DNA of 38,782 bases from Chryseobacterium sp. S0630 (GTDB lineage Bacteria; Bacteroidota; Bacteroidia; Flavobacteriales; Weeksellaceae), in NCBI RefSeq assembly GCF_024158915.1, contig NZ_JAMZGF010000052.1, forward strand, positions 1 through 38,782. The letters run 5' to 3'. The notes under the pieces are model-generated. The model was not told the origin of the DNA. It searched no databases and was given only the letters and a program-made list of their open reading frames with translations. Of the stretch, positions 1 through 7,392 are shown piece by piece. Every line of letters begins with the position of its first letter. Position 1 is the stretch's first letter. Both the position numbers and the translations under genes were made by a program.

Positions 1-40
1 ATCAAAAAAATCATCCTAAAAAAATAATATGGGTAGTTTA

Positions 41-73
41 TAAACAAAAACCGCCTCAAGGAAAATGAGACGG
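41..73 (-). terminator. Rho-independent terminator of the RRM gene
   Basis: Read on the minus strand, CCGTCTC pairs with GAGGCGG (one G-U pair) around a 9-nt loop and is followed by a T-rich run. It lies 12 bases past the stop codon of the RNA-binding protein gene. Confidence 0.75.
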
Positions 74-84
74 CTTCCATATTT

Positions 85-435
85 TTACCAACGATTTCCG
101 CCTCCGCCACGGTTGTTACCATAGCCTCCGCCTCTATTGTTGTTGTTACCATAACCTCCACCTCTGTTGTTATCGAAGCTTCTTCTTGGCTTCTCTTCTC
201 TTGGCTTAGCTTCAGATACGTTTAGAGTTTTTCCGTTAAATTCTTTTTGGTTAAGAGCTTCAATAGCTTGCTTTCCTTCTTCATCACCCATTTCTACGAA
301 ACCGAAACCTCTGGAACGACCAGTTTCTCTGTCTGTAACGATTTTAGCTGATGATACATCACCAAATTCTGCGAATAGATCGTGCAACTCATACTCTTTA
401 GTTGCGTAATTGATGTTTGAAACAAAAATGTTCAT
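85..435 (-). CDS. RRM-domain RNA-binding protein, glycine-rich tail
   Basis: The 116-residue protein is a single RNA recognition motif (about residues 1-78) followed by a basic linker and a tail of RGGGYGNN-type repeats. The RNP2 strand (IFVSNINY, near residue 3) and RNP1 strand (RGFGFVEM, near residue 42) are both intact. This is the compact architecture of bacterial and cyanobacterial Rbp proteins, which bind single-stranded RNA in the cytoplasm and are often cold-responsive; that role is family knowledge, not seen here. The gene stands alone with its own terminator. Its upstream region is long and very AT-rich, which would suit a 5' untranslated leader. Codon choice in the tail (GGA/GGT runs, AAC runs) makes it a low-complexity repeat. 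Confidence 0.93.
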   Translation of the reverse strand: MNIFVSNINYATKEYELHDLFAEFGDVSSAKIVTDRETGRSRGFGFVEMGDEEGKQAIEALNQKEFNGKTLNVSEAKPREEKPRRSFDNNRGGGYGNNNNRGGGYGNNRGGGGNRW

Positions 436-802
436 TTTAAATAAATTAAAAAATTAATAAAAATTTGGTATATAAAAGAAAAACAACATAAATTAATGAA
501 CAAATATTGATTCCAAATATAAACGTATGCAAGATACAATTAAAAATTTCAAATCAAAGCTTTTTTTAAATATTTCTCACATTATGTTGAATCTAAAAAC
601 AAAAAAAGCACACAAAACAAGTTTAATCAATTGATATACAATTAATTAAACAAAAATAAATTTTATTATAAAATTAGTTAAAAATTTAAAACAAATGCTA
701 ACGTTGAGCCCTCAAAATCAAGTTAATATGATATACAACATTCTATTTATCAACTTCCTTACCGCCCTATTCTTCATAAAATTTTAAAACCTGAACCTAA
801 AT
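436..802. other. AT-rich divergent intergenic region
   Basis: These 367 bases separate the RRM gene (minus) from the DUF6157 gene (plus). They are dominated by A/T runs. The only signal I can point to is a minus-strand TATATTTG box (514-521), matching the Bacteroidota -7 consensus TAnnTTTG, which would give the RRM mRNA a leader of roughly 70 nt; no well-spaced TTG -33 element accompanies it. No small ORF with a convincing start was seen. Confidence 0.4.
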
Positions 803-1216
803 ATGAAACTATACACCACAAATTATACCAACACACTCATTGAAGCTGCCGAAGATTGTCCTGTTTTCCGGGCGCAGATTCCTCCTGAAAAGAAGGAAAA
901 AACACTCGCCAATCTGCAATATGAGAAACTTATAAAAAGTCCTTATCAATATTCTTCCGATGATCTAATTTTTGAATGCTATGCCATTAAAAATGAAATT
1001 TCAGAAAACGAAAAAGAGGATGAAAGGAAAAAGTTCTTTTCCAAAGGCCAGCCTTGCCTCCGTTGTTCTCCTTTAGCGAAAAAATATGGATTTGGATTCC
1101 ATCATAATATAGAAGGGAAAGTTGCTCTGGTTGCTATAGAAAGTGAAGAATATCAAATATTGCTGAATGATTCTTCGATAGCAAAAACGAAAGCCATGCG
1201 TTCCAAAAGAAAATGA
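803..1216 (+). CDS. DUF6157 family protein
   Basis: This 137-residue cytoplasmic protein begins MKLYTTNYTNTLIEAAEDCP and carries the features of the DUF6157 family: an N-terminal 'TTNY..T.IE.AEDCP' segment, 'K.LANLQYEKL...PY.YSSDD' in the middle, and a 'KGQPCLRCSPLAKKYGFG' stretch with two close cysteines near residues 83-86, followed by a basic C-terminus. The family has no established biochemical function. There is no signal peptide or membrane segment. It is monocistronic by position: the next gene has its own promoter at 1262-1292. The family assignment is from recalled motif similarity. Confidence 0.8.
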   Translation: MKLYTTNYTNTLIEAAEDCPVFRAQIPPEKKEKTLANLQYEKLIKSPYQYSSDDLIFECYAIKNEISENEKEDERKKFFSKGQPCLRCSPLAKKYGFGFHHNIEGKVALVAIESEEYQILLNDSSIAKTKAMRSKRK

Positions 1217-1261
1217 TTGAGAAAATGAATGATTCTTTTCAGATCAATAAATACTATTCTT

Positions 1262-1292
1262 TTGAAAAGATCAGCTTTTAACACTAAATTTG
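1262..1292 (+). promoter_or_regulatory. Bacteroidota-type promoter for thioesterase/regulator operon
   Basis: A TTG element (1262-1264) is separated by 20 nt from a perfect TAAATTTG box (1285-1292), matching the TTG-N(17-23)-TAnnTTTG pattern of the Bacteroidota primary sigma factor. Transcription would start near 1298, just upstream of the ATG at 1314. Confidence 0.65.
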
Positions 1293-1313
1293 TACTGCAA
1301 ATTATTAAAAGAT

Positions 1314-1709
1314 ATGAACTACCATACCAGAAAATGGGTAAAACCCGAAGACTTAAATCCCAATCATTCACTTTTCGGAGGAAGACTTCTTCAATGGATT
1401 GATGAAGAAGCTGCACTTTATGCTATCATTCAGTTAGAAAACACAAAAGTAGTCACAAAATTTATTTCTGAAATCAACTTTGTCAGCTCAGCCAAACAAG
1501 GAGATATTATAGAAATAGGAATTGAAGCTACTCATTTCGGATCTTCTTCTATTACTTTAAGATGTGATGTAAGAAATAAAATGACTCATCAAACCATCAT
1601 TACTGTAGAAAGAATTGTTATGGTAAACCTTAACGAAGAAGGCAATCCTGCTCCTCATGGCAAAACCCAGATAGAATTCGTAAAAGACAGGTTAAACAAC
1701 AGCCTATGA
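1314..1709 (+). CDS. Acyl-CoA thioesterase, hot-dog fold (YciA/BACH-like)
   Basis: The 131-residue protein is one hot-dog domain. The helix motif 'HSLFGGRLLQWIDEEAALYA' is typical of the cytosolic acyl-CoA thioesterases that hydrolyse acyl-CoA to free acid and CoA; in this group the Asp of 'WIDEE' acts at the active site. The strand 'INFVSSAKQGDIIEI' and the C-terminal 'R..MV.LN.EG.P.PHGK' complete the family pattern. I chose the ATG at 1314 over an in-frame TTG 24 bases upstream, because the TTG overlaps the promoter. The stop codon overlaps the next start by four bases (ATGA), so the two genes are probably translationally coupled, although the functional link between a thioesterase and a metal-sensing regulator is not obvious. 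Confidence 0.9.
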   Translation: MNYHTRKWVKPEDLNPNHSLFGGRLLQWIDEEAALYAIIQLENTKVVTKFISEINFVSSAKQGDIIEIGIEATHFGSSSITLRCDVRNKMTHQTIITVERIVMVNLNEEGNPAPHGKTQIEFVKDRLNNSL

Positions 1710-2266
1710 AGATTTTCATAAAGAATATGGTCTGCAACAGATGCATTGCGGCAGTAGAAAATATTTTCCGTAGTGCAGATGTAAAGACAGCTAATATCTT
1801 ACTGGGAGAAGTAGAAACGGAAGCTGATGTTTCTCCTGAAAAAATGCAGATCATAGAAAAAGAACTGCTTGATACAGGGTTTGAAAGAATTATGGATTCT
1901 GCTCATCAGACTGTGGAAAAAATCAAAAATCTGATCATTGTCAAAATAAGCGACCTTGATATCCCGGAAGACTTTCTGCTTTCCGAATTTTTAAGTTCAA
2001 AACTTCACAAGGATTACAGTGCTCTTTCCAAAACATTTTCTCAAAACGAAAATATCACACTAGAGCAATTCTTCATTCTTCAGAAAATAGAAAAGGTAAA
2101 AGAACTTCTTTTATACAATGAATTCAATCTTACTGAAATTGCAGGAAAGCTTGGTTATAAAAGTGTACAACACCTTTCTTCCCAGTTCAGGAATACAACA
2201 GGATTCACTCCTACGGAATTCAAAAAACTCAAAGAACACAATCGTAAAGCGCTTGATAATCTATAA
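1706..2266 (+). CDS. AraC-type regulator with N-terminal heavy-metal-associated domain
   Basis: The 186-residue protein joins two domains. Residues 1-65 form a ferredoxin-like heavy-metal-associated fold with 'MVCNRCIAAVE', where the C-x-x-C pair (C10, C13) is the usual copper ligand set. Residues about 80-180 end in an AraC-family helix-turn-helix with 'NEFNLTEIAGKLGYKSVQHLSSQFRNTTGFTPTEFKK'. Only one canonical AraC HTH signature is evident. The layout implies that Cu(I) binding is read out as DNA binding. The copper-type P1B ATPase that starts 218 bases downstream on the same strand is the likely target. The functional claim is inference from domain content and neighbourhood. Confidence 0.87.
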   Translation: MKIFIKNMVCNRCIAAVENIFRSADVKTANILLGEVETEADVSPEKMQIIEKELLDTGFERIMDSAHQTVEKIKNLIIVKISDLDIPEDFLLSEFLSSKLHKDYSALSKTFSQNENITLEQFFILQKIEKVKELLLYNEFNLTEIAGKLGYKSVQHLSSQFRNTTGFTPTEFKKLKEHNRKALDNL

Positions 2267-2450
2267 GTTTGAGTGTTTGAGCGTTTAGGGGTGAAAGAGT
2301 TAAATATTCCTATCTCACTTACAAACTCTCAAACGCTCACACAATACAACTCTCAAACCCTCTTACTCTTATACTCTCCCACTCTCAAACTCTCTCACTC
2401 CACCTAATTTTATAACTATTATCCTTAAATTTATAACAACCTTAGGTTTC
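2267..2450. repeat. Low-complexity CTCTCAAAC-type spacer with inverted arms
   Basis: The spacer begins with GTTTGAGTGTTTGAGCGTTT-like words on the plus strand and continues with many degenerate copies of CTCTCAAAC/ACTCTC from about 2322 to 2400. TGAGCGTTT (about 2278-2286) and AAACGCTCA (about 2331-2339) are inverted copies and could form a long hairpin between the regulator and the ATPase gene. Such degenerate pyrimidine-rich spacers resemble other intergenic repeats in this window. Confidence 0.6.
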
Positions 2451-2484
2451 CATTTTGGAAATTTGTACTATAAATTTAAGAATC

Positions 2485-5346
2485 ATGGAACAACAGTATA
2501 AAATACTCGGAATGACCTGTTCCGGCTGCCAGAAAAAAATTTCCAATCAACTGAACAGTGTTGATGGTGTTAAAGCCGATGTAAATCTGGAAAACAATAC
2601 CGCAACCATCACTTCTGATCATGGAGTGAAACTTTCGGTATTAAATGATGCCCTGGCAGAAATAGGAAAATACAGACTTGAAGATCCAAGCCATCCTGAG
2701 ACAGCATTTGTAAAACCTCAGGACCGCGTATCTCCGTCTTCGGTATACTATTGTCCAATGGAATGTGAAGGAGATAAAGTATATTTCAAACAGGGCGAAA
2801 GATGTCCTGTCTGCAAAATGTATCTGGTTCCTATTGAAGAAAAGTTGGCTAAAGATCCTAATCACAAACCAACCTATTCATCAACCAACCTTCCTGAAAA
2901 CTTTAAAGATAGTATCGGGAAGCATTATTGTCCGATGTTTTGCGAAGGGGATAAAGTATACGATGAAAAAGGCAGCTGCCCTGTTTGTCATATGGATTTA
3001 GAGCCAATTACTGAAGAACTTGCTCAAAAAGCAAACTCACATCAGCATCACGCTCATTCCCATTCTCACCACCATCATGATCACAGCCATCATCATGAAA
3101 CCCCTAAAGTGACTGATGAAATGGCAGGCAGATATTACTGTCCGATGTATTGTGAAGGCGACAAGACTTATGATTCCAATGTAGGATGTCCCGTTTGTGG
3201 AATGGATCTTGTAAAATATCCTGAAAAGAAAACTGCAAAATACACCTGTCCTATGCATCCGGAAATCATTCGTGATGAACCGGGAGACTGCCCGATCTGC
3301 GGAATGGATCTCGTAAGAATGCCTGACAGCAGTGATGATGATGAAGATGAAACCTATACTCTATTAAAAAGGAAATTCATTACTTCATTAGCATTTACCA
3401 TTCCTGTTTTTATTCTTTCAATGGGTGGAATGTTTATCAATTTCCCTTTCTCTCATCAGATTCAGGGATTTATTGAACTTGCATTAACCCTTCCGGTGAT
3501 GTTTTATTCCGGCTGGTTCTTATTGAAAAGAGGATGGGTTTCCTTCAAAACATGGAACCTCAATATGTTCAGTCTTATTGCTCTGGGAGTTGCTGCAGCA
3601 TTTATTTTCAGTATTGTTGCCCTGATATTTCCAGACATTATTCCACATGAAATCCGTGGACATAATCATGAAATCCCTTTATATTTTGAGGCGGTCTGTG
3701 TGATTTTAACCCTTGTTATTTTAGGTCAGCTGATGGAAGCGGCAGCTCATAAAAAAACAGGCAATGCCATCAAAGAATTAATGAACCTTTCACCTGATGA
3801 AGCCAACCTTATGGTAAATGGTGAAGAAAAGAAAGTTCTGCTTTCTCAGGTAAAAATAGGAGATTTATTAAAAGTAAAACCTGGTGAAAAAATTCCCGTG
3901 GATGGAAAAATCACTGAAGGTAATTCTATTGTAGACGAAAGTATGATTACAGGAGAACCTGTTCCTGTTGAAAAAAATGTAGATGACAAAGTATCTTCCG
4001 GAACCATCAACGGTAATCAGGTATTTATTATGAAGGCGGAAAAAGTAGGTGACGAAACCTTGCTTTCCCAAATCATTAAAATGGTGAATGAAGCCAGCCG
4101 CAGCAAAGCTCCTATCCAGAAACTTACAGATAAGGTTTCAAAAGTATTTGTCCCTGTGGTAATTCTTATTGCTGTACTTACTTTCATCCTGTGGCAGTTT
4201 TTCGGTCCGGAAGGAAAAAGAACTTTATTTGCTTTCGTAAATGCGGTTGCCGTTTTAATTGTGGCTTGTCCTTGTGCCCTTGGGCTGGCAACTCCAATGT
4301 CCTTAATGGTAGGAATAGGAAAAGGTGCTAAAAACGGAATCCTTATCAAAAATGCGGAAGCTCTTGAGCAGATGAATAAAGTAAATATTTTGATTACTGA
4401 TAAAACAGGAACTTTAACAGAAGGAAAGCCTTCCATAGAACATATTGAAACCGTAAACGGAGACCGGAATCATATTTTAAAACTTGCTTTTTCTTTGAAT
4501 CAAAATTCTGAACATCCACTTTCCAATGCCGTAATAAAAAGAGCAAAAGAAGAGAATCTGACGGCTGAAAAAGTAGACCAGTTTGAGAATATCTCCGGAA
4601 AAGGAGTGAAAGGAAATATCAACGGAAAAACAGCTTATCTTGGAAATGAAAGTCTCCTGACCTCGCATCAGATCATGATTCCTGACAGCTTAAAACAGAA
4701 AGCTGTAGAAGTTCAGTCTAAAGCCCATACGATTTCCTATATTGCACAGGATCATCAGGTGCTGGGATTTGTAAGTTTTACAGATAAAATCAAAGAGAGT
4801 TCCAAAAAAGCTGTTAAACAGTTGATGAGTGAAGGAATAGACGTCATCATGATGACCGGAGATAATGAACATACCGCCAAAGCTGTTGCTGATGAATTAG
4901 GAATTAAACATTTCAAAGCCAACTGCCTTCCTGAAGATAAACTCAATGAGGTAAAGAAACTTCAACAGCAGGGTAAAATTGTAGCGATGACCGGAGACGG
5001 AATCAATGACTCTCCTGCCCTTGCACAATCTGATGTGGGAATTGCTATGGGAACAGGAACAGACGTTGCGATTGAAAGTGCTGAGATCACTTTATTGAAA
5101 GGAGATATCTTAGGCGTTGCAAAAGCAAAGTTACTGAGTGAAAAGCTTCTCAAAAATATTAAAGAAAACCTGTTCTTTGCTTTCATTTATAATGTTTTAG
5201 GAGTTCCGGTAGCTGCAGGGTTATTATATCCGTTCTTTGGAATTCTTTTATCACCAATGATTGCAGCTGCAGCCATGAGCTTCAGTTCATTATCTGTAAT
5301 TCTGAATTCATTAAGATTAAATTCCGTGGATCTGAATATTAAATAA
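2485..5346 (+). CDS. copA: Copper-translocating P1B-type ATPase with four extra metal-binding modules
   Basis: The 953-residue inner-membrane pump couples ATP hydrolysis to export of Cu(I)-type metal from the cytoplasm. In order it has an HMA domain (GMTCSGC, residues 9-15), four short heavy-metal-binding modules of the 'YYCPM.CEGDK.Y...CPVCGMDL' kind starting near residues 89, 147, 217 and 253, a histidine-rich linker (about 186-206), and then the catalytic core. The core has the TGE-type 'MITGEPVPVEK', the transmembrane CPC motif (VACPCALGLATP, near 594), the phosphorylation site DKTGTLTEG (near 639), the SEHPLSNAV HP motif and TGDGINDSPALAQSDVG (near 837). The last transmembrane pair has the YN...MSFSS signature expected of CopA. 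The ATG at 2485 is preferred over an in-frame TTG at 2455 because it places the HMA motif conventionally. Confidence 0.95.
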   Translation: MEQQYKILGMTCSGCQKKISNQLNSVDGVKADVNLENNTATITSDHGVKLSVLNDALAEIGKYRLEDPSHPETAFVKPQDRVSPSSVYYCPMECEGDKVYFKQGERCPVCKMYLVPIEEKLAKDPNHKPTYSSTNLPENFKDSIGKHYCPMFCEGDKVYDEKGSCPVCHMDLEPITEELAQKANSHQHHAHSHSHHHHDHSHHHETPKVTDEMAGRYYCPMYCEGDKTYDSNVGCPVCGMDLVKYPEKKTAKYTCPMHPEIIRDEPGDCPICGMDLVRMPDSSDDDEDETYTLLKRKFITSLAFTIPVFILSMGGMFINFPFSHQIQGFIELALTLPVMFYSGWFLLKRGWVSFKTWNLNMFSLIALGVAAAFIFSIVALIFPDIIPHEIRGHNHEIPLYFEAVCVILTLVILGQLMEAAAHKKTGNAIKELMNLSPDEANLMVNGEEKKVLLSQVKIGDLLKVKPGEKIPVDGKITEGNSIVDESMITGEPVPVEKNVDDKVSSGTINGNQVFIMKAEKVGDETLLSQIIKMVNEASRSKAPIQKLTDKVSKVFVPVVILIAVLTFILWQFFGPEGKRTLFAFVNAVAVLIVACPCALGLATPMSLMVGIGKGAKNGILIKNAEALEQMNKVNILITDKTGTLTEGKPSIEHIETVNGDRNHILKLAFSLNQNSEHPLSNAVIKRAKEENLTAEKVDQFENISGKGVKGNINGKTAYLGNESLLTSHQIMIPDSLKQKAVEVQSKAHTISYIAQDHQVLGFVSFTDKIKESSKKAVKQLMSEGIDVIMMTGDNEHTAKAVADELGIKHFKANCLPEDKLNEVKKLQQQGKIVAMTGDGINDSPALAQSDVGIAMGTGTDVAIESAEITLLKGDILGVAKAKLLSEKLLKNIKENLFFAFIYNVLGVPVAAGLLYPFFGILLSPMIAAAAMSFSSLSVILNSLRLNSVDLNIK

Positions 5347-5370
5347 TAGAAATCTTTACAAATAAAGAAT

Positions 5371-5403
5371 AAAAGCAGCCCGTTCATAAGGCTGCTTTTT
5401 TGT
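5371..5403 (+). terminator. Rho-independent terminator after copA
   Basis: AAAAGCAGCC and GGCTGCTTTT form a 10-bp stem around a 9-nt loop, followed by a T run. Confidence 0.85.
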
Positions 5404-5732
5404 ATGTTTAAAGAAAGTAAAGTCTCAAATACCCCAAAAACACTCTTGTCAAAAAAAGATTGTGTTAAAATAAAAATAATTCCCCGTAAAAGGAAATTGC
5501 AATCATCTCAAAGAAAATAGAGAAAAACAATCGGTTTCATATTTATAAATGTTAAAACATAAAGAAAACAAAATCATAAATTAACAATCCATCAGCTGAT
5601 GGAAATACGCTTTAAAATAAAGTTCTTAAAATAAACTTAAAAAGAAAAATAACTGCACAGCTTGGCATATAATTTGTTAATTTTCATCTGTTATTTTTAA
5701 CGATTTTTAACAACTTAAACTCCATTATTTTT
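5404..5732. other. AT-rich leader region of the deacetylase gene with a 14-bp palindrome
   Basis: These bases between the copA terminator and the deacetylase start are A-rich without a convincing ORF. They contain a perfect 14-bp palindrome, CCATCAGCTGATGG (5589-5602), about 130 bases upstream of the start codon, and a degenerate TATAATTTG box near 5669. The palindrome could be an operator; nothing in the window names its protein. Confidence 0.45.
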
Positions 5733-6602
5733 ATGAGAAAAATTTTTGCGGGAAAGTCTAAAAATATGACTTTTCTCGGGATGGTTGTATTGATGAGTAC
5801 AACTTCGGCTTTATTGAACAGCTGTAATTTCAAGAATGAAGTGAATAATGACCCCGTCGTCAGTTCACAGGAACATCCTTCCGCAGAAATAGTCTCCAAT
5901 AATATGGATGATGAAAGCGTAGATCCGGATAAAAGAGTGATCTACCTTACCTTTGATGACGGACCTAATCAGGGAACCGAAAATCTTTTAAAAATCCTGG
6001 ACAAGAGAAATGTTTGTGCCACTGCGTTTCTGGTAGGGAAACATGCTTATGGAAGTAAAAAACAGAAGGATGATCTGCTATTGCTTAAGCAAAATCCGTT
6101 GGTAGAACTTGCCAATCACAGTTTCTCTCATGCCCACAACAAATACACAGATTTTTATAAAAATGCTGATGCTGTGGTTCACGATTTTGATATCGCCAAA
6201 GACAGTTTGAAGCTTACCGATAAAATAGCAAGAACTCCCGGAAGAAATATCTGGAGGCTCAACAATATCAATGTAACAGATATTAAAAGTTCCACTTTAG
6301 CAGCAGATGGCCTTAAAAAAGCCGGTTATAAAGTAATTGGCTGGGATCTTGAATGGAGACCTTCTCAAAAAATGACTTTAAAAGGAAGTCATGAAGCCAT
6401 GATCAAGAAAGTAGACAGTATTTTCCTGAACGACCTTGAGAAGACTTCAAGACATCTGGTATTCCTTACTCACGACCAGTATCTGAGAGATGCAGACTCT
6501 ATCAATGAACTGGATATGTTTATTGAAAAATTACAGAAGAGCAACAAGTTTGTGTTCAGAAAAATCTCTCAGTATCCTAAGATCAATGAGGTCCTGAATT
6601 AA
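5733..6602 (+). CDS. Polysaccharide deacetylase (NodB homology), predicted lipoprotein
   Basis: The 289-residue protein has a signal sequence ending in a lipobox (ALLNSC, Cys31), so it is likely an outer- or inner-membrane-anchored lipoprotein. The NodB domain follows: motif 1 'YLTFDDGP' with the catalytic and metal-binding Asp pair, motif 2 'NHSFSH' with two metal-binding His, motif 3 'RTPGRN', motif 4 'VIGWDLEW', and the C-terminal 'FLTHDQ' with the catalytic His. Enzymes of this fold remove N- or O-acetyl groups from cell-wall or exopolysaccharide sugars in a metal-dependent way; the substrate here cannot be read from sequence. A second in-frame ATG at 5766 would shorten the n-region but keep the lipobox. 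It appears monocistronic. Confidence 0.9.
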   Translation: MRKIFAGKSKNMTFLGMVVLMSTTSALLNSCNFKNEVNNDPVVSSQEHPSAEIVSNNMDDESVDPDKRVIYLTFDDGPNQGTENLLKILDKRNVCATAFLVGKHAYGSKKQKDDLLLLKQNPLVELANHSFSHAHNKYTDFYKNADAVVHDFDIAKDSLKLTDKIARTPGRNIWRLNNINVTDIKSSTLAADGLKKAGYKVIGWDLEWRPSQKMTLKGSHEAMIKKVDSIFLNDLEKTSRHLVFLTHDQYLRDADSINELDMFIEKLQKSNKFVFRKISQYPKINEVLN

Positions 6603-6676
6603 TTTTACAGTAAAAGTACCGTGTAAAATGTATTCATAACTGGCAACTGTCAGGGAATTTTCGGAAATTTGCATCT

Positions 6677-7336
6677 ATGAGTATTAAAGAAAATTATAAA
6701 GCTATAAAAGACCAGCTGCCATCAAATGTTCAGCTGGTTGCTGTTTCAAAAACACATCCGGCTTCCGCAGTACAGGAAGTATATGATCTCGGGCAAAAGG
6801 TTTTTGGAGAAAATAAAGTACAGGAACTGATGGAAAAAGCTCCTCTTCTTCCTCAGGATATCCAATGGCACCTAATTGGTCATTTACAGACCAACAAAGT
6901 GAAGTACATTGCTTCTTTCATAGATACCATACAAAGTGTGGATTCTGAAAAATTATTGACAGAAATCAATAAAGAAGCAGGAAAGCACAACAGGAAGATT
7001 AAAGTTCTTCTGCAAGTAAAAATCGCAGCAGAAGAAAGTAAGTTCGGACTTGAAATTTCTGAAGCGAAAGATCTTTTCCAACAATCTATTGAAGGCAATT
7101 TTCCCAATGTGGAAATTAATGGTTTAATGGGAATGGCAACATTCACAGATGATGAGCAGCAGGTTAGAAATGAATTTTTAACCCTGAAAAAGCTTTTTGA
7201 TGAATTAAATCAATTAAAAACATTAAATACCTTATCAATGGGGATGAGTGACGATTTCCCGATAGCGATCGAGTGTGGAGCTAACTCTGTGAGGGTTGGA
7301 TCTGCCATTTTTGGGAAAAGAGACTACTCGAAATAG
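6677..7336 (+). CDS. YggS/PLPBP-family pyridoxal phosphate homeostasis protein
   Basis: The 219-residue cytoplasmic protein is a single alanine-racemase-like TIM barrel that binds PLP. The Schiff-base lysine is in 'VAVSKTHPA' (near residue 25), followed by 'FGENKVQE', 'WHLIGHLQTNKVKYI', 'VKIAAEESKFGL' and 'LSMGMSDDFPIAIECGANSVRVGSAIFG', all diagnostic of the YggS family. Members balance vitamin B6 pools and have no known catalytic turnover. The length matches the family. It sits 75 bases after the deacetylase stop and 56 bases before the response regulator, which has its own promoter. Confidence 0.95.
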   Translation: MSIKENYKAIKDQLPSNVQLVAVSKTHPASAVQEVYDLGQKVFGENKVQELMEKAPLLPQDIQWHLIGHLQTNKVKYIASFIDTIQSVDSEKLLTEINKEAGKHNRKIKVLLQVKIAAEESKFGLEISEAKDLFQQSIEGNFPNVEINGLMGMATFTDDEQQVRNEFLTLKKLFDELNQLKTLNTLSMGMSDDFPIAIECGANSVRVGSAIFGKRDYSK

Positions 7337-7354
7337 AATATTTAGGTACAGTTT

Positions 7355-7387
7355 TTGCTAATAATTGAAACAAAAAATTTAAATTTG
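7355..7387 (+). promoter_or_regulatory. Promoter of the NtrC-like regulator, nearly leaderless
   Basis: A TTG (7355-7357) and a perfect TAAATTTG box (7380-7387) are spaced by 22 nt. The box ends only five bases before the ATG at 7393, so the predicted start of transcription falls at or beside the start codon. Confidence 0.5.
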
Positions 7388-7392
7388 CAACT

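Noticed and set aside
4017..4436. 139-codon reverse-strand open frame inside copA
   Set aside because: It is the mirror of a highly conserved coding region of the ATPase.
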